Assembly (NCBI RefSeq): GCF_003369795.1
Contig: NZ_CP026730.1
Span: forward strand, 2,790,001 to 2,854,000
Direction: 5' to 3'
DNA length: 64,000 nt
From: Streptomyces sp. CB09001
Lineage (GTDB): Bacteria; Actinomycetota; Actinomycetes; Streptomycetales; Streptomycetaceae
Positions 18,465 to 26,355 of the stretch are shown one piece after another. The position numbers and the translations under genes were made by a program. The notes under the pieces are model-generated. The model was given only the letters and a program-made list of their open reading frames with translations. It searched no databases and was not told the DNA's origin. Every line of letters starts with the position of its first letter. The stretch's first letter is position 1.

Positions 18465-18828
18465 CCCGCAAGGGTAGCCGGGGGCGCGTGGGCCTCACGC
18501 CCGCAGCGGAGCGCCGCGGACGGGCCGGCGCCCTCGGCCGGACGCCACGGGCGGCCCCGCGCCCGCACCCGGGACGGGCACCCTCACCCGCGCACCCGGC
18601 GCCACGGAAAGCCCCAGCCCCACACCAGCGCCACAGACGGGCCCGCGCCCTCGGCCGGACGCCACGGGCGGCCCCGCGCCCGCACCCGGGACGGGCACCC
18701 TCACCCGCGCACCCGGCGCCACGGAAAGCCCCAGCCCCACACCAGCGCCGCACGCAGCGGCCTCAGTCCGTAGCCGGGCGCCGCAGGCGGCGGCCTCAGT
18801 CCCGCAGCCGACGCCACGCGCAGCGGTC
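18465..18828. other. 364-bp repeat-rich spacer between rpf and rsmA
   Basis: No supportable gene. The region is filled by two copies of a 117-bp unit (18511-18744). After it come short degenerate copies of the rpf 3' end: CCTCAGTCC-type segments near 18761, 18794 and 18829, the last being the real stop region. The spacer must hold the rsmA promoter, which I could not place. Confidence 0.6.
18511..18744. repeat. Tandem duplication, 2 x 117 bp
   Basis: Bases 18511-18627 are repeated at 18628-18744 with only three mismatches, all within the first 17 bases; the last 100 bases of each copy are identical. 117 is a multiple of three, so all reading frames stay open across it, which explains several spurious long frames here. 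The near-identity points to a recent duplication. Confidence 0.9.
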
Positions 18829-20127
18829 TCAGTCCCGCAGCCGGGCGCCGCAGTGCGGCCAGGCGTCGGCGCCGCTGCGTACGTACAGCTTCTGCGCCCG
18901 GTAGGTCTGCTCCGCGGCCGACGCGTCCTCGGGGCGGCCCGTGCCGCCCAGGTCGTGCCAGGTGGCGGTGTCGAACTGGTACAGCCCGCCGTAGGTCCCG
19001 GACGGGTCGACGGCGTCCGGGCGGCCGCCGGACTCGCAGGCGGCCAGGCCCTGCCAGTTCAGGTGGTCGGCGCCGTGGACGGAGGTCGGCCGGGGCCGGG
19101 TGCCGACCCGCACGACGCGCGGGCTGGGCTCGCGGACCACCTCGGTGCGCAGGCGGCGCGGCTTCTGCCGGACGCCGTTGACGGTGCGCAGGGCGTACGT
19201 GGTGCGGCGCAGCCCGGGCCGGCCCGCCTCCTGGACGACCTCGGTGCCCCGGAAGAGGGAGGCGTCCTCGGCCCGTCGCTCGTCGAAGGGGATCGGGTCC
19301 TCGCGGACCTCCTGGGACCCGGTGATCCGCAGCACCGTGACGGTCTGCCCGTCGCGCGGGAAGCCGGTCGCGGGGACGGACGTGGTGTCCTCGCCGCGCA
19401 GGGTGATGCCGGCCTCCTCGACGACCTCCCCCACGGTCGCGGCGTTGGTGCGGACGGTGCGGGTCCGGCCGTCCGCCATGACGGTCACCACCCGCTCGGT
19501 GCGCACCACCAGGGCGAGGCCCTCACGGCCGATGCGCCGGGAGGGCCCGGTGGACAGGTACGCGCCCTGCGTGCGCACCCCGAGCTGCCGCAGCGCGCCC
19601 GCCACCGTCCCCGCGGTCGTCCACACCTGGCGACGGTGGCCGTCGAGGGTGAGCAGCACGGGCCGTCCGTGGCGGACGGTGACGTCCTCGCCGCTGGTCA
19701 GCGGGGTGCCGGGGGCGGGTGCGAGCACGTCGTGGGCGCCCACCTGGACACCTTCCTCGGCGAGCAGTTCGCTCACGTCGTCGGCGAAGGTGTGCAGCGT
19801 GCGCGGGCTGCCGTCGACGGTCAGCTCGACCGCCTTGTCCTTGGCGACGAACGCGGTGGTGCCGCCCGCGAGGAAGGCCACCACCAGCGCCCGCGGCAGC
19901 AGCCGGCGCAGGGAGGCGTCCACGCGCCCCGCGCACCGCGCCCGGCGCCGGCGCTCGGCCCGCCCGCCGCCCTGCCGGGGCAGCGCGGGCACGGTCGGCT
20001 CGTGAACGGGCGGCGCGGGCCGGTACGTGTCGCCTCCGTACCCGTACGGCAGGGTCGGCGCGCTGTGCACGTCGTACGGTGCGAGGTACTCGTAAGCCTC
20101 TGCTGGCTCGAACTGCGTTGTGCTCAC
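18829..20127 (-). CDS. Resuscitation-promoting factor, DUF348/G5/Rpf architecture
   Basis: 432 aa built like mycobacterial RpfB. The N-terminus is cytoplasmic and a membrane helix lies at about 78-93. Three ubiquitin-like DUF348 repeats follow (about 95-270), including VELTVDGSPRTLHTFADDV and VVTVMADGRTRTVRTNAATV. Then come a G5 domain (about 275-345) and the C-terminal lytic-transglycosylase-like Rpf domain. The Rpf domain holds the catalytic glutamate E365 in LAACESGGRPDA. It cleaves peptidoglycan during outgrowth or germination. The start is a GTG at 20127 with TGGAGCG upstream. S. coelicolor has five rpf genes; I believe this position corresponds to rpfC, but the symbol is left blank because the architecture is that of RpfB. 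Confidence 0.93.
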   Translation of the reverse strand: MSTTQFEPAEAYEYLAPYDVHSAPTLPYGYGGDTYRPAPPVHEPTVPALPRQGGGRAERRRRARCAGRVDASLRRLLPRALVVAFLAGGTTAFVAKDKAVELTVDGSPRTLHTFADDVSELLAEEGVQVGAHDVLAPAPGTPLTSGEDVTVRHGRPVLLTLDGHRRQVWTTAGTVAGALRQLGVRTQGAYLSTGPSRRIGREGLALVVRTERVVTVMADGRTRTVRTNAATVGEVVEEAGITLRGEDTTSVPATGFPRDGQTVTVLRITGSQEVREDPIPFDERRAEDASLFRGTEVVQEAGRPGLRRTTYALRTVNGVRQKPRRLRTEVVREPSPRVVRVGTRPRPTSVHGADHLNWQGLAACESGGRPDAVDPSGTYGGLYQFDTATWHDLGGTGRPEDASAAEQTYRAQKLYVRSGADAWPHCGARLRD

Positions 20128-20214
20128 ACCGACACGCTCCAGGGGTCCGGATCGGGCCCCCAGAACCTAGCGGAGGGCCGGTCACTCTCCCAAGCGACGC
20201 GACTACTCAGCGTG

Positions 20215-21105
20215 TCAGTATCCGAAGGCGCGGGCCGTGTTCGCGGCGAGGGCGGTCGCCAGGGTGTCCTCGCCGACGCCCCGCACGTCCGCCATGGCAC
20301 GCACCGTGACCGGCACCAGGTAGGGCGCGTTCGGCCGCCCGCGGTAGGGCGCCGGCGTCAGGAACGGCGCGTCGGTCTCCACCAGGACCAGCTCGGGCGG
20401 GGCCACGGCGAGGGCGTCGCGCAGGTTCTGGGCGTTCTTGAAGGTGACGTTGCCGGCGAAGGACATGTAGTACCCGGCGCGGGCGCAGATCCCGGCCATG
20501 TCGGCGTCGCCGGAGTAGCAGTGGAAGACGGTGCGCTCGGGGGCGCCCTCCTCCTTCAGGACGCGCAGGACGTCGGTGTGGGCGTCGCGGTCGTGGATGA
20601 CGAGGGTCTTGCCGTGCCGCTTGGCGATCTCGATGTGGGCGCGGAAGGAGCGCTCCTGGGCTTCCTTGCCCTCGGGGCCGGTGCGGAAGTAGTCAAGTCC
20701 GGTCTCGCCGACGCCCTTGACCTGCGGGAGTGCCGCGAGCCGGTCGATCTCCGCGAGGGCGTCGTCGAGGGCCGCGTCCCCGCCGGGCCGCCGTGCCTCC
20801 TGCCGGGACCAGCCGTCCGGGTCCCCGTGCACGATGCGCGGCGCCTCGTTGGGGTGCAGGGCGACGGTGGCGTGGACGGCGTCGTGCGCCGCCGCGGTCT
20901 CGGCGGCCCAGCGGGACCCCGCGAGGTCGCAGCCGACCTGGACGACGGTCGTGACGCCGACCGACGCGGCCTTGGCGAGTGCCTCCTCGACCGTGCCGGA
21001 CTGCATGTCGAGGTGGGTGTGCGAGTCGGCGACCGGGATCCGGAGGGGCTCGGGGAGCGGGGGCGCGCCGTTCTTGTCGGACCGGCCGGAGGCGTTCGAA
21101 GGCAT
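20215..21105 (-). CDS. TatD-family metal-dependent hydrolase / DNase
   Basis: 296-aa TIM-barrel amidohydrolase. Metal ligands are seen in VADSHTHLDM, VKGVGETGLDYFR, LVIHDRDAHTD, VFHCYSGDA and LVETDAPFL, in the order typical of TatD. Family members show 3'-5' exonuclease activity in DNA repair or quality control. The TatD-Rpf-RsmA-IspE order is common in actinobacteria. The start is the ATG at 21105, with AGGA upstream. Confidence 0.93.
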   Translation of the reverse strand: MPSNASGRSDKNGAPPLPEPLRIPVADSHTHLDMQSGTVEEALAKAASVGVTTVVQVGCDLAGSRWAAETAAAHDAVHATVALHPNEAPRIVHGDPDGWSRQEARRPGGDAALDDALAEIDRLAALPQVKGVGETGLDYFRTGPEGKEAQERSFRAHIEIAKRHGKTLVIHDRDAHTDVLRVLKEEGAPERTVFHCYSGDADMAGICARAGYYMSFAGNVTFKNAQNLRDALAVAPPELVLVETDAPFLTPAPYRGRPNAPYLVPVTVRAMADVRGVGEDTLATALAANTARAFGY

Positions 21106-21145
21106 GCCTCGATCCTACGGAAGCTCCCGTGCGCCCCCGGTGGGG

Positions 21146-21583
21146 TCAGCTCGCCCTGCGGTGGAGGTGGAGGGAGTGCAGGAGGTCGGCCAGGTGCCAG
21201 TGCCGACGGGCACCGGACAGCCCCGGCGCCCCCGGTCCCGGCGCCTCGGGCACCAGCGGCACCTCGAGGGGGCCGGCCGGCGGCACCCGGTGGACGGTGT
21301 GGGTGGCGCCGCGCACGGAGGCCACCCGGCCCGGCCGCAGGATCCGTACGACGTGGCTGTCGCAGGTGGCGCAGCTCGGCCGGGTCAGCGGGGAGGGCAC
21401 GATCCGGCCGTCCGCGACGTAGAGCACGAACTCGCGGCCGTCGGTGTCCGTGTGGTGCTCGATCTCGAACGACTGCTCCCAGCCGTGCCCGCAGCGCATG
21501 CAGGCGAAGGAGTACGACTCGTGGACGACGGCGGTGGCACCGGCACGCAATCCGGTCCGCACGGCGCTCTCACTCATGCTCAT
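21146..21583 (-). CDS. Zinc-ribbon protein of unknown function
   Basis: 145 aa. Two cysteine pairs, FACMRCGHGW (about 26-35) and PSCATCDSH, are spaced for a zinc ribbon. A Pro/Gly-rich segment and a His-rich end (WHLADLLHSLHLHRR) follow. The ATG at 21583 is chosen over longer frames because AGGAG lies 5 nt upstream. A second in-frame ATG is two codons further. Conserved in Streptomyces as far as I recall; no function assigned. Confidence 0.8.
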   Translation of the reverse strand: MSMSESAVRTGLRAGATAVVHESYSFACMRCGHGWEQSFEIEHHTDTDGREFVLYVADGRIVPSPLTRPSCATCDSHVVRILRPGRVASVRGATHTVHRVPPAGPLEVPLVPEAPGPGAPGLSGARRHWHLADLLHSLHLHRRAS

Positions 21584-21739
21584 CCCGGCTCCTTGGTTCG
21601 TTCTGCTCCTTCCTCCAGTGGACTCCTCCACCAGCGGGAAAGCACCAGGCGCTGCCGAGTGTTTTAGCCGATTTGAGCTGTCCTTGGCAGGAGCGCCCGC
21701 AAGGTCAGGGACGGGTCAAGGGCGGCCCTACGGATCCCC

Positions 21740-22612
21740 TCAGATTCCCGCGTTCTTCGCCTCGTCCTTGGCCGCGTTCTTGGCCGCCACCACCGCGTCG
21801 AACACCTCCCGCTTGGGCACGCCCACCTGGGCGGCGACCGCGGCGATCGCCTCCTTGCGCCGCTCCCCCGCCTCCTCGCGCACCCGCACCCGGCGCACCA
21901 GCTCCTCGGCGCCGACCTCCTCGGGCCCCTTGTCCGGCGCCCCCTCCACGACGACGGTGATCTCGCCCCGCACCCCTTCACCGGCCCACTCGGCCAGCTC
22001 GCCCAGCCCTCCGCGCCTGACCTCCTCGTACGTCTTGGTCAGCTCCCGGCAGACGGCGGCCCGCCGGTCGGTGCCGAAGACCTCGGCCATGGCGGCGAGG
22101 GTGTCGTCGAGGCGGTGCGGGGCCTCGAAGTAGACGAGGGTCCGGCGCTCCTCGGCGACCTCGCGCAGCCGGGTCAGCCGCTCGCCGGCCTTGCGGGGCA
22201 GGAAGCCCTCGAAGCAGAACCGGTCGACCGGCAGCCCGGACAGGGCGAGCGCGGTCAGCACGGCGGACGGTCCGGGGACGGCGGTGACGCGCACGCCGCG
22301 CTCGACGGCGGCGGCGACCAGCCGGTACCCGGGGTCGGACACCGACGGCATCCCCGCGTCGGTGACCAGCAGCACCCGCGCCCCGCCGGCCAGCTCCTCC
22401 ACCAGCTCGGGCGTACGGGCGGACTCGTTGCCCTCGAAGTACGACACGACACGCCCGGCGGGGGCGACGCCCAGCGCCTGGGTGAGCCGGCGCAGCCGCC
22501 GGGTGTCCTCGGCGGCGACGACGTCCGCGCCGGCCAGTTCCGCGGCGAGCCGGGGCGGGGCGTCCTGGACGTCGCCGATGGGAGTGCCCGCGAGTACAAG
22601 GGTTCCAGTCAC
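21740..22612 (-). CDS. rsmI: 16S rRNA (cytidine-1402 2'-O) methyltransferase
   Basis: 290-aa tetrapyrrole-methylase-fold enzyme acting on C1402 in the decoding centre of 16S rRNA. Motifs: VLAGTPIGDVQDAPPR at the N-terminus, AAEDTRRLRRL, VSDPGYRLVAAA, AVPGPSAVLTALALSGLP and FEGFLPRK. The start is a GTG at 22612 with GGAGG 8 nt upstream. Divergent from pmt across a 120-bp gap. The C-terminal charged segment KNAAKDEAKNAG is of low complexity. Confidence 0.95.
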   Translation of the reverse strand: MTGTLVLAGTPIGDVQDAPPRLAAELAGADVVAAEDTRRLRRLTQALGVAPAGRVVSYFEGNESARTPELVEELAGGARVLLVTDAGMPSVSDPGYRLVAAAVERGVRVTAVPGPSAVLTALALSGLPVDRFCFEGFLPRKAGERLTRLREVAEERRTLVYFEAPHRLDDTLAAMAEVFGTDRRAAVCRELTKTYEEVRRGGLGELAEWAGEGVRGEITVVVEGAPDKGPEEVGAEELVRRVRVREEAGERRKEAIAAVAAQVGVPKREVFDAVVAAKNAAKDEAKNAGI

Positions 22613-22732
22613 GCCCCCATCCTCCCAGCCCTCCCGCAGTCCTCCCGGCCGGTCGTCCCGGAAGGGGAACGTATCCGCACCCGGGAGGGCCATGCACGGG
22701 ACGTGCACAGCGCGGTTCCCTACGATGGCGCG

Positions 22733-24478
22733 GTGACCAGTACCGCGTCCTCCACGGACACCCTGCACGACCAGGCCCCGCACGACGAGCGGCCCACCTG
22801 GCAGCAGCGGCTGCGCCGCTTCGGCTATACGGCGGGGCCCGCGGCCGGCGACGTCCGCGACCGGCTGGTGCCGCCGTACACGAGCCCGAGCCCGCGCCTG
22901 TGGGCGTTCCTGGGCCTGTCGAAGCAGCTCGCCGACCGGATGATCCGCTGGTCGGCGTGGGGCGGGCCGCTGCTGGTGGCGCTGCTCGCGGGGGTGCTGC
23001 GGTTCTGGAACCTGGGCAGCCCGAAGGCGGTGATATTCGACGAGACGTACTACGCCAAGGACGCGTGGGCGCTGATCCACCGCGGCTTCGAGGTCAACTG
23101 GGACAAGAACGCCAACGACCTCATCCTGAACTCGGGCGGCGACGTCCCGATCCCGACCGACGCGGCGTACGTCGTCCACCCGCCGGTCGGCAAGTACGTC
23201 ATCGGCCTCGGGGAACTGCTGTTCGGCTTCGACCCGTTCGGCTGGCGCTTCATGACGGCGCTGCTCGGCACGCTGTCGGTGCTGCTGCTGTGCCGGATCG
23301 GCCGCCGCCTGTTCCGCTCGACGTTCCTGGGGTGCCTGGCGGGTGCCCTGATGGCGCTGGACGGCCTGCACTTCGTGATGAGCCGCACCGCGCTGCTGGA
23401 CAGCGTGCTGATGTTCTTCGTGCTGGCCGCCTTCGGCTGCCTGGTCGTGGACCGCGACAGAGCCCGCGCCCGGCTCGCCGCCGCGCTCCCGGTGGACGAC
23501 GACGGCCGCGTCCGCCCCGACGCGCACGTCGCGGAGACCCTTCGCCTCGGGTGGCGCCCCTGGCGTCTGGCGGCGGGCCTGATGCTGGGCCTGGCGGCGG
23601 CCACCAAGTGGAACGGCCTGTACATCATGGCGGCCTTCTGCGTGATGGCCGTGCTGTGGGACGTCGGCTCCCGCCGCGTAGCGGGCGCCCACCGCCCCTA
23701 CCGCGCCGTACTCCGCCACGACCTGGGCTGGGCCTTCCTCTCCACCGTCCCGGTCGCCCTGGCCACGTACCTCCTGTCCTGGCTCGGCTGGATCCTCTCC
23801 CCCTCCGACGGCACCGGCGGCTACTACCGCGACTGGGCGACGAAGGACGGCGCGAACAGCTCCTGGTCGTGGCTCTTCCCCGACTGGTGGCGCAGCCTGT
23901 GGCACTACGAGACCCAGGTGCTGGAGTTCCACACCCACCTGACCTCGCCGCACACCTACCAGTCGAACCCCTGGAGCTGGCTCGTCCTGGGCCGTCCGGT
24001 CTCCTACTTCTACGAGTCCCCGTCGGCGGGCTCGGACGGCTGCCCGGTGGACGCGGGCGAGAAGTGCGCCCGCGAGGTCCTGGCCCTGGGCACCCCCCTC
24101 CTGTGGTGGGTGGGCTGCTTCGCCCTGCTGTACGTCCTGTGGCGCTGGCTCTTCCGCCGCGACTGGCGCGCGGGCGCCATCGCCTGCGGCGTCGCCGCCG
24201 GCTACCTCCCCTGGTTCATGTACCAGGAGCGCACGATCTTCCTCTTCTACGCCGTGGTCTTCCTCCCCTTCCTCTGCCTGGCGGTGGCGATGCTCCTGGG
24301 GGCGATCATCGGCCGCCCGGGCTGCAGCGACACCCGCAGAGTGGCGGGCGCGACGGGAGCGGGCGTCCTGGTGCTCCTCATCGCGTGGAACTTCATCTAC
24401 TTCTGGCCCCTGTACACGGGCACGGCGATCCCGATGGAGGAGTGGCGGGCCCGGATGTGGCTCGATACGTGGGTCTAG
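22733..24478 (+). CDS. pmt: Protein O-mannosyltransferase Pmt
   Basis: 581-aa GT39 integral membrane enzyme with about 10-11 helices. It transfers mannose from polyprenyl-phosphate-mannose to secreted proteins. The catalytic acidic pair is in VIFDETYYAKDAW after the first helix, and HPPVGKYVIGLGE and LDGLHFVMSR are further GT39 signatures. In S. coelicolor pmt is needed for infection by phage phiC31, whose receptor is a glycoprotein. The start is a GTG at 22733; an overlapping ATG one nt out of phase would stop at once. Confidence 0.95.
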   Translation: MTSTASSTDTLHDQAPHDERPTWQQRLRRFGYTAGPAAGDVRDRLVPPYTSPSPRLWAFLGLSKQLADRMIRWSAWGGPLLVALLAGVLRFWNLGSPKAVIFDETYYAKDAWALIHRGFEVNWDKNANDLILNSGGDVPIPTDAAYVVHPPVGKYVIGLGELLFGFDPFGWRFMTALLGTLSVLLLCRIGRRLFRSTFLGCLAGALMALDGLHFVMSRTALLDSVLMFFVLAAFGCLVVDRDRARARLAAALPVDDDGRVRPDAHVAETLRLGWRPWRLAAGLMLGLAAATKWNGLYIMAAFCVMAVLWDVGSRRVAGAHRPYRAVLRHDLGWAFLSTVPVALATYLLSWLGWILSPSDGTGGYYRDWATKDGANSSWSWLFPDWWRSLWHYETQVLEFHTHLTSPHTYQSNPWSWLVLGRPVSYFYESPSAGSDGCPVDAGEKCAREVLALGTPLLWWVGCFALLYVLWRWLFRRDWRAGAIACGVAAGYLPWFMYQERTIFLFYAVVFLPFLCLAVAMLLGAIIGRPGCSDTRRVAGATGAGVLVLLIAWNFIYFWPLYTGTAIPMEEWRARMWLDTWV

Positions 24479-24479
24479 C

Positions 24480-24811
24480 TGGGCAGGATCCGCGCTTGGC
24501 ACTTGTGATAGCGCCGCTCGGCGAACATGAAGCGCAGCAGCATCACCACTGCTTCCCCGGCGTAACCCTGCCCCGGTGATCGGTTCCCACCGTGACGCCG
24601 TACTCGAACCAGCCCGCACGCGGATCAGCGTGGTACGAGCCGACGCCGCCGGCTGTTTCCCCCGTGGCGACCGCTTCGACGGCCAGCACGAGGCAGCCGT
24701 CTTCCGGACTTGGCAACGGCCTGTTCCTTCGCCCGGCCGACCGGGGGGGTATCGCCGCCGGTTTCGTACAACCTTCACCTACAGATGCGTGTCTGGTTGT
24801 ACGCGGCATGT
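24480..24811 (-). pseudogene. Decayed GNAT acetyltransferase (RimJ-like)
   Basis: On the minus strand a recognisable GNAT core is split between frames. DPRAGWFEYGVTVGTDHRG, preceded by GCLVLAVEAVATGETAGGVG, is in one frame. The natural continuation GYAGEAVVMLLRFMFAERR is in another. A one- or two-base shift near 24561-24575, at the acetyl-CoA loop, separates them. The second part stops at ILPS immediately beside the pmt 3' end, so the C-terminal motif B half is missing as well. The N-terminus is also degraded. A dead gene, probably trapped during rearrangement between pmt and the PBP genes. Confidence 0.75.
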
Positions 24812-24842
24812 ACCACGCCGTACTGACCCCAGGAGCACCTGC

Positions 24843-25373
24843 ATGTCCAGCGACGCACTGATGACCTTCAAGAGCCACATCGAAGGCAAGAACGCCGATG
24901 TGACCATCTATCACGACCGGGTCGAGTGGGCCCGGAGCGGCATGAGCGCCAAGAAGCTCACGGCGGGCTTCCTGACCGGTGGCGCATCGCTCCTCGCCAC
25001 GGGGGTCCGTAGCTCCAAAGCAGGCACCGAGATGATTCCGGTCAAGAGCATCTCCAGCGTGGTGACGAAGCGGGACGGCCTGCTCTACACCAAGGTGGTC
25101 GTGGTGGCTTCGGGCAACACGATCGACTTCCGAGTCCCGCACGACTCGGCTCCCGCCGTCAAGGCGCTCCTCACCGACTTGGTACTCGGGAAGGTTCCTG
25201 CACCTGGCCAGGCCCCTTCGGTCGCAACTCGCCCGGTTCAGGAGGCGGCCCCCTCGCCGCAGACGAGTACGCCTGTCGAGCAGCTGCGGCAACTGGCGGA
25301 GTTGCGAGACGCGGGGATCCTGTCGGAGGAAGAGTTCCTGACCAAGAAGACAGAGATCCTCGCCCGCATGTGA
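24843..25373 (+). CDS. SHOCT-domain protein
   Basis: 176 aa. The N-terminal half (about 8-110) looks like a PH-like/bPH domain, with alternating beta-strands such as ADVTIYHDRVEWAR and GLLYTKVVVVAS. The last 40 residues are a SHOCT motif: EQLRQLAELRDAGILSEEEF ending in KKTEILARM. Such proteins are usually membrane-associated or oligomerising partners of unknown function. AGGAG lies 7 nt before the ATG. Flanked by a decayed gene and a hairpin terminator. Confidence 0.85.
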   Translation: MSSDALMTFKSHIEGKNADVTIYHDRVEWARSGMSAKKLTAGFLTGGASLLATGVRSSKAGTEMIPVKSISSVVTKRDGLLYTKVVVVASGNTIDFRVPHDSAPAVKALLTDLVLGKVPAPGQAPSVATRPVQEAAPSPQTSTPVEQLRQLAELRDAGILSEEEFLTKKTEILARM

Positions 25374-25390
25374 TGCACGAGGGGACGGCT

Positions 25391-25414
25391 CCCGGCCCGG
25401 ATTTCCGGTCGGGG
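25391..25414 (+). terminator. Hairpin after the SHOCT gene
   Basis: CCCGGCCCGG (25391-25400) faces CCGGTCGGGG (25405-25414) around ATTT, giving a stem with one bulge, 17 nt past the stop codon. Could serve the convergent gene at 25483 as well. Confidence 0.5.
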
Positions 25415-25482
25415 GCCCATCGCCTGACGCCGACGGTCGGCAACGACTCACCGCCAAGTTCGCGACGCCCCGCGGCCAGAGA

Positions 25483-25929
25483 CTACCGACGGACAGCGCG
25501 CCGCTTTGCACACAACCAGGTCACCGCGGTCGTCAGCGCAGGAATGGCGAACAGCCGGGCGACGGTGAAGGCCCGGACGATCTCTGCCGTACCGCTCGAC
25601 AGGTACGTCTGGCTCTCGGCGGTGCGAGTGACCACGAGTTGCCACAGTGCCACCAGGACCAGGACGCCCGAGGCGGTCCAGGCCAACGGGGCGGGGACCC
25701 CGGGGCGCAACGGCCGCCACCGGTCGCTGACGAGCAGCAGCGGAGACAGCGCGGCCAGCTCGGCAAGAACCTGCCGTGTGCGTTCAGCCCCCTCGCCGCG
25801 CTTGGCCGGGGCGCTGACCGTCTCCGCCAGCCGGTCGAGCCAGGCCCGCAAGCTCATCCCTTCGGCTTCGGCAACGGAGGCAAGCCGGTCGCGCGTCTCG
25901 GACCGGGCTCGGATGGTGGCGTCTGACAC
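25483..25929 (-). CDS. Ribbon-helix-helix protein with two membrane helices
   Basis: 148 aa from a GTG at 25929 with AGGAAG about 9 nt upstream. Residues 3-37 (SDATIRARSETRDRLASVAE and GMSLRAWLDRLAE) match the N-terminal beta-strand plus two helices of ribbon-helix-helix antitoxins (MazE/ParD-like). Toxin-binding tails normally follow, but here the chain continues into two hydrophobic segments (about 81-101, WTASGVLVLVALWQLVV; about 120-140, VARLFAIPALTTAVTWL). No toxin gene is next to it. It could be a membrane-tethered DNA-binding protein or a fusion by deletion; function unknown. Confidence 0.65.
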   Translation of the reverse strand: MSDATIRARSETRDRLASVAEAEGMSLRAWLDRLAETVSAPAKRGEGAERTRQVLAELAALSPLLLVSDRWRPLRPGVPAPLAWTASGVLVLVALWQLVVTRTAESQTYLSSGTAEIVRAFTVARLFAIPALTTAVTWLCAKRRAVRR

Positions 25930-26355
25930 GAGCGGCCGCTTCCTGCGCGTAGCGCTGTCCTCCGGGTTCAGCAGGTCAGCGCCGAGTTGGAGAAGAACCC
26001 GACGCTGGGACGACGGGCACGCAGCGCCGTCGGGAGTATGTAGCTCTACACCAACCGCGTCGTAGGCACCGCCACGCGTCCGGCCCTCACCGTGACCTAC
26101 GTCTATGACGCGCCTCCTCCCGAACCCGGCCTGGTCCGCGTCGCTCTCGTCTCCCCCGCCCATTTCTCGGGTGGCGAGACCGGGGTCTGACCGCCGCGCC
26201 CTCTTGTCCAGAACGCACCGCCCTCGATCTCCTTTAGGCCACCAAACGGAAACACCCGTACCGCTCGTCACCCCCTGCGCATAGGGTGCAACCACAACTG
26301 CTTCTGAACGCGTTCAAGAAGGCGGGCGGAAGGTCTGACGGGGAGGGGACTGCCG
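25930..26355. other. 426-bp stretch without a supportable gene
   Basis: On the plus strand, 26044-26190 encodes an unstarted fragment containing ALTVTYVYDAPPPEPGLVRV, which has good codon bias and may be a gene remnant I cannot name. Near the right end TGAACGCGTTCA (26305-26316) is a perfect 12-bp palindrome with CTTC/GAAG flanks, 39 bp before the PBP start. It is a plausible operator for that gene. Confidence 0.5.

Noticed and set aside
18511..18744. Repeat pair considered as a CRISPR array or a repetitive protein gene
   Set aside because: Only two contiguous copies with no spacers, no cas genes, and the open frames exist merely because 117 is divisible by 3.
21740..24778. 1012-codon minus-strand open frame
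   Set aside because: Only its last 290 codons (rsmI, from GTG 22612) are real; the rest is antisense to pmt with Arg/Gln/Pro-rich shadow composition.
24592..24861. 89-codon plus-strand frame after pmt
   Set aside because: It is antisense to the GNAT remnant and has no ribosome site; the minus-strand similarity explains it better.
25483..26295. Longer 270-codon form of the ribbon-helix-helix gene
   Set aside because: The extra N-terminal part has no family similarity or ribosome site, whereas GTG 25929 has AGGAAG and begins exactly at the domain.
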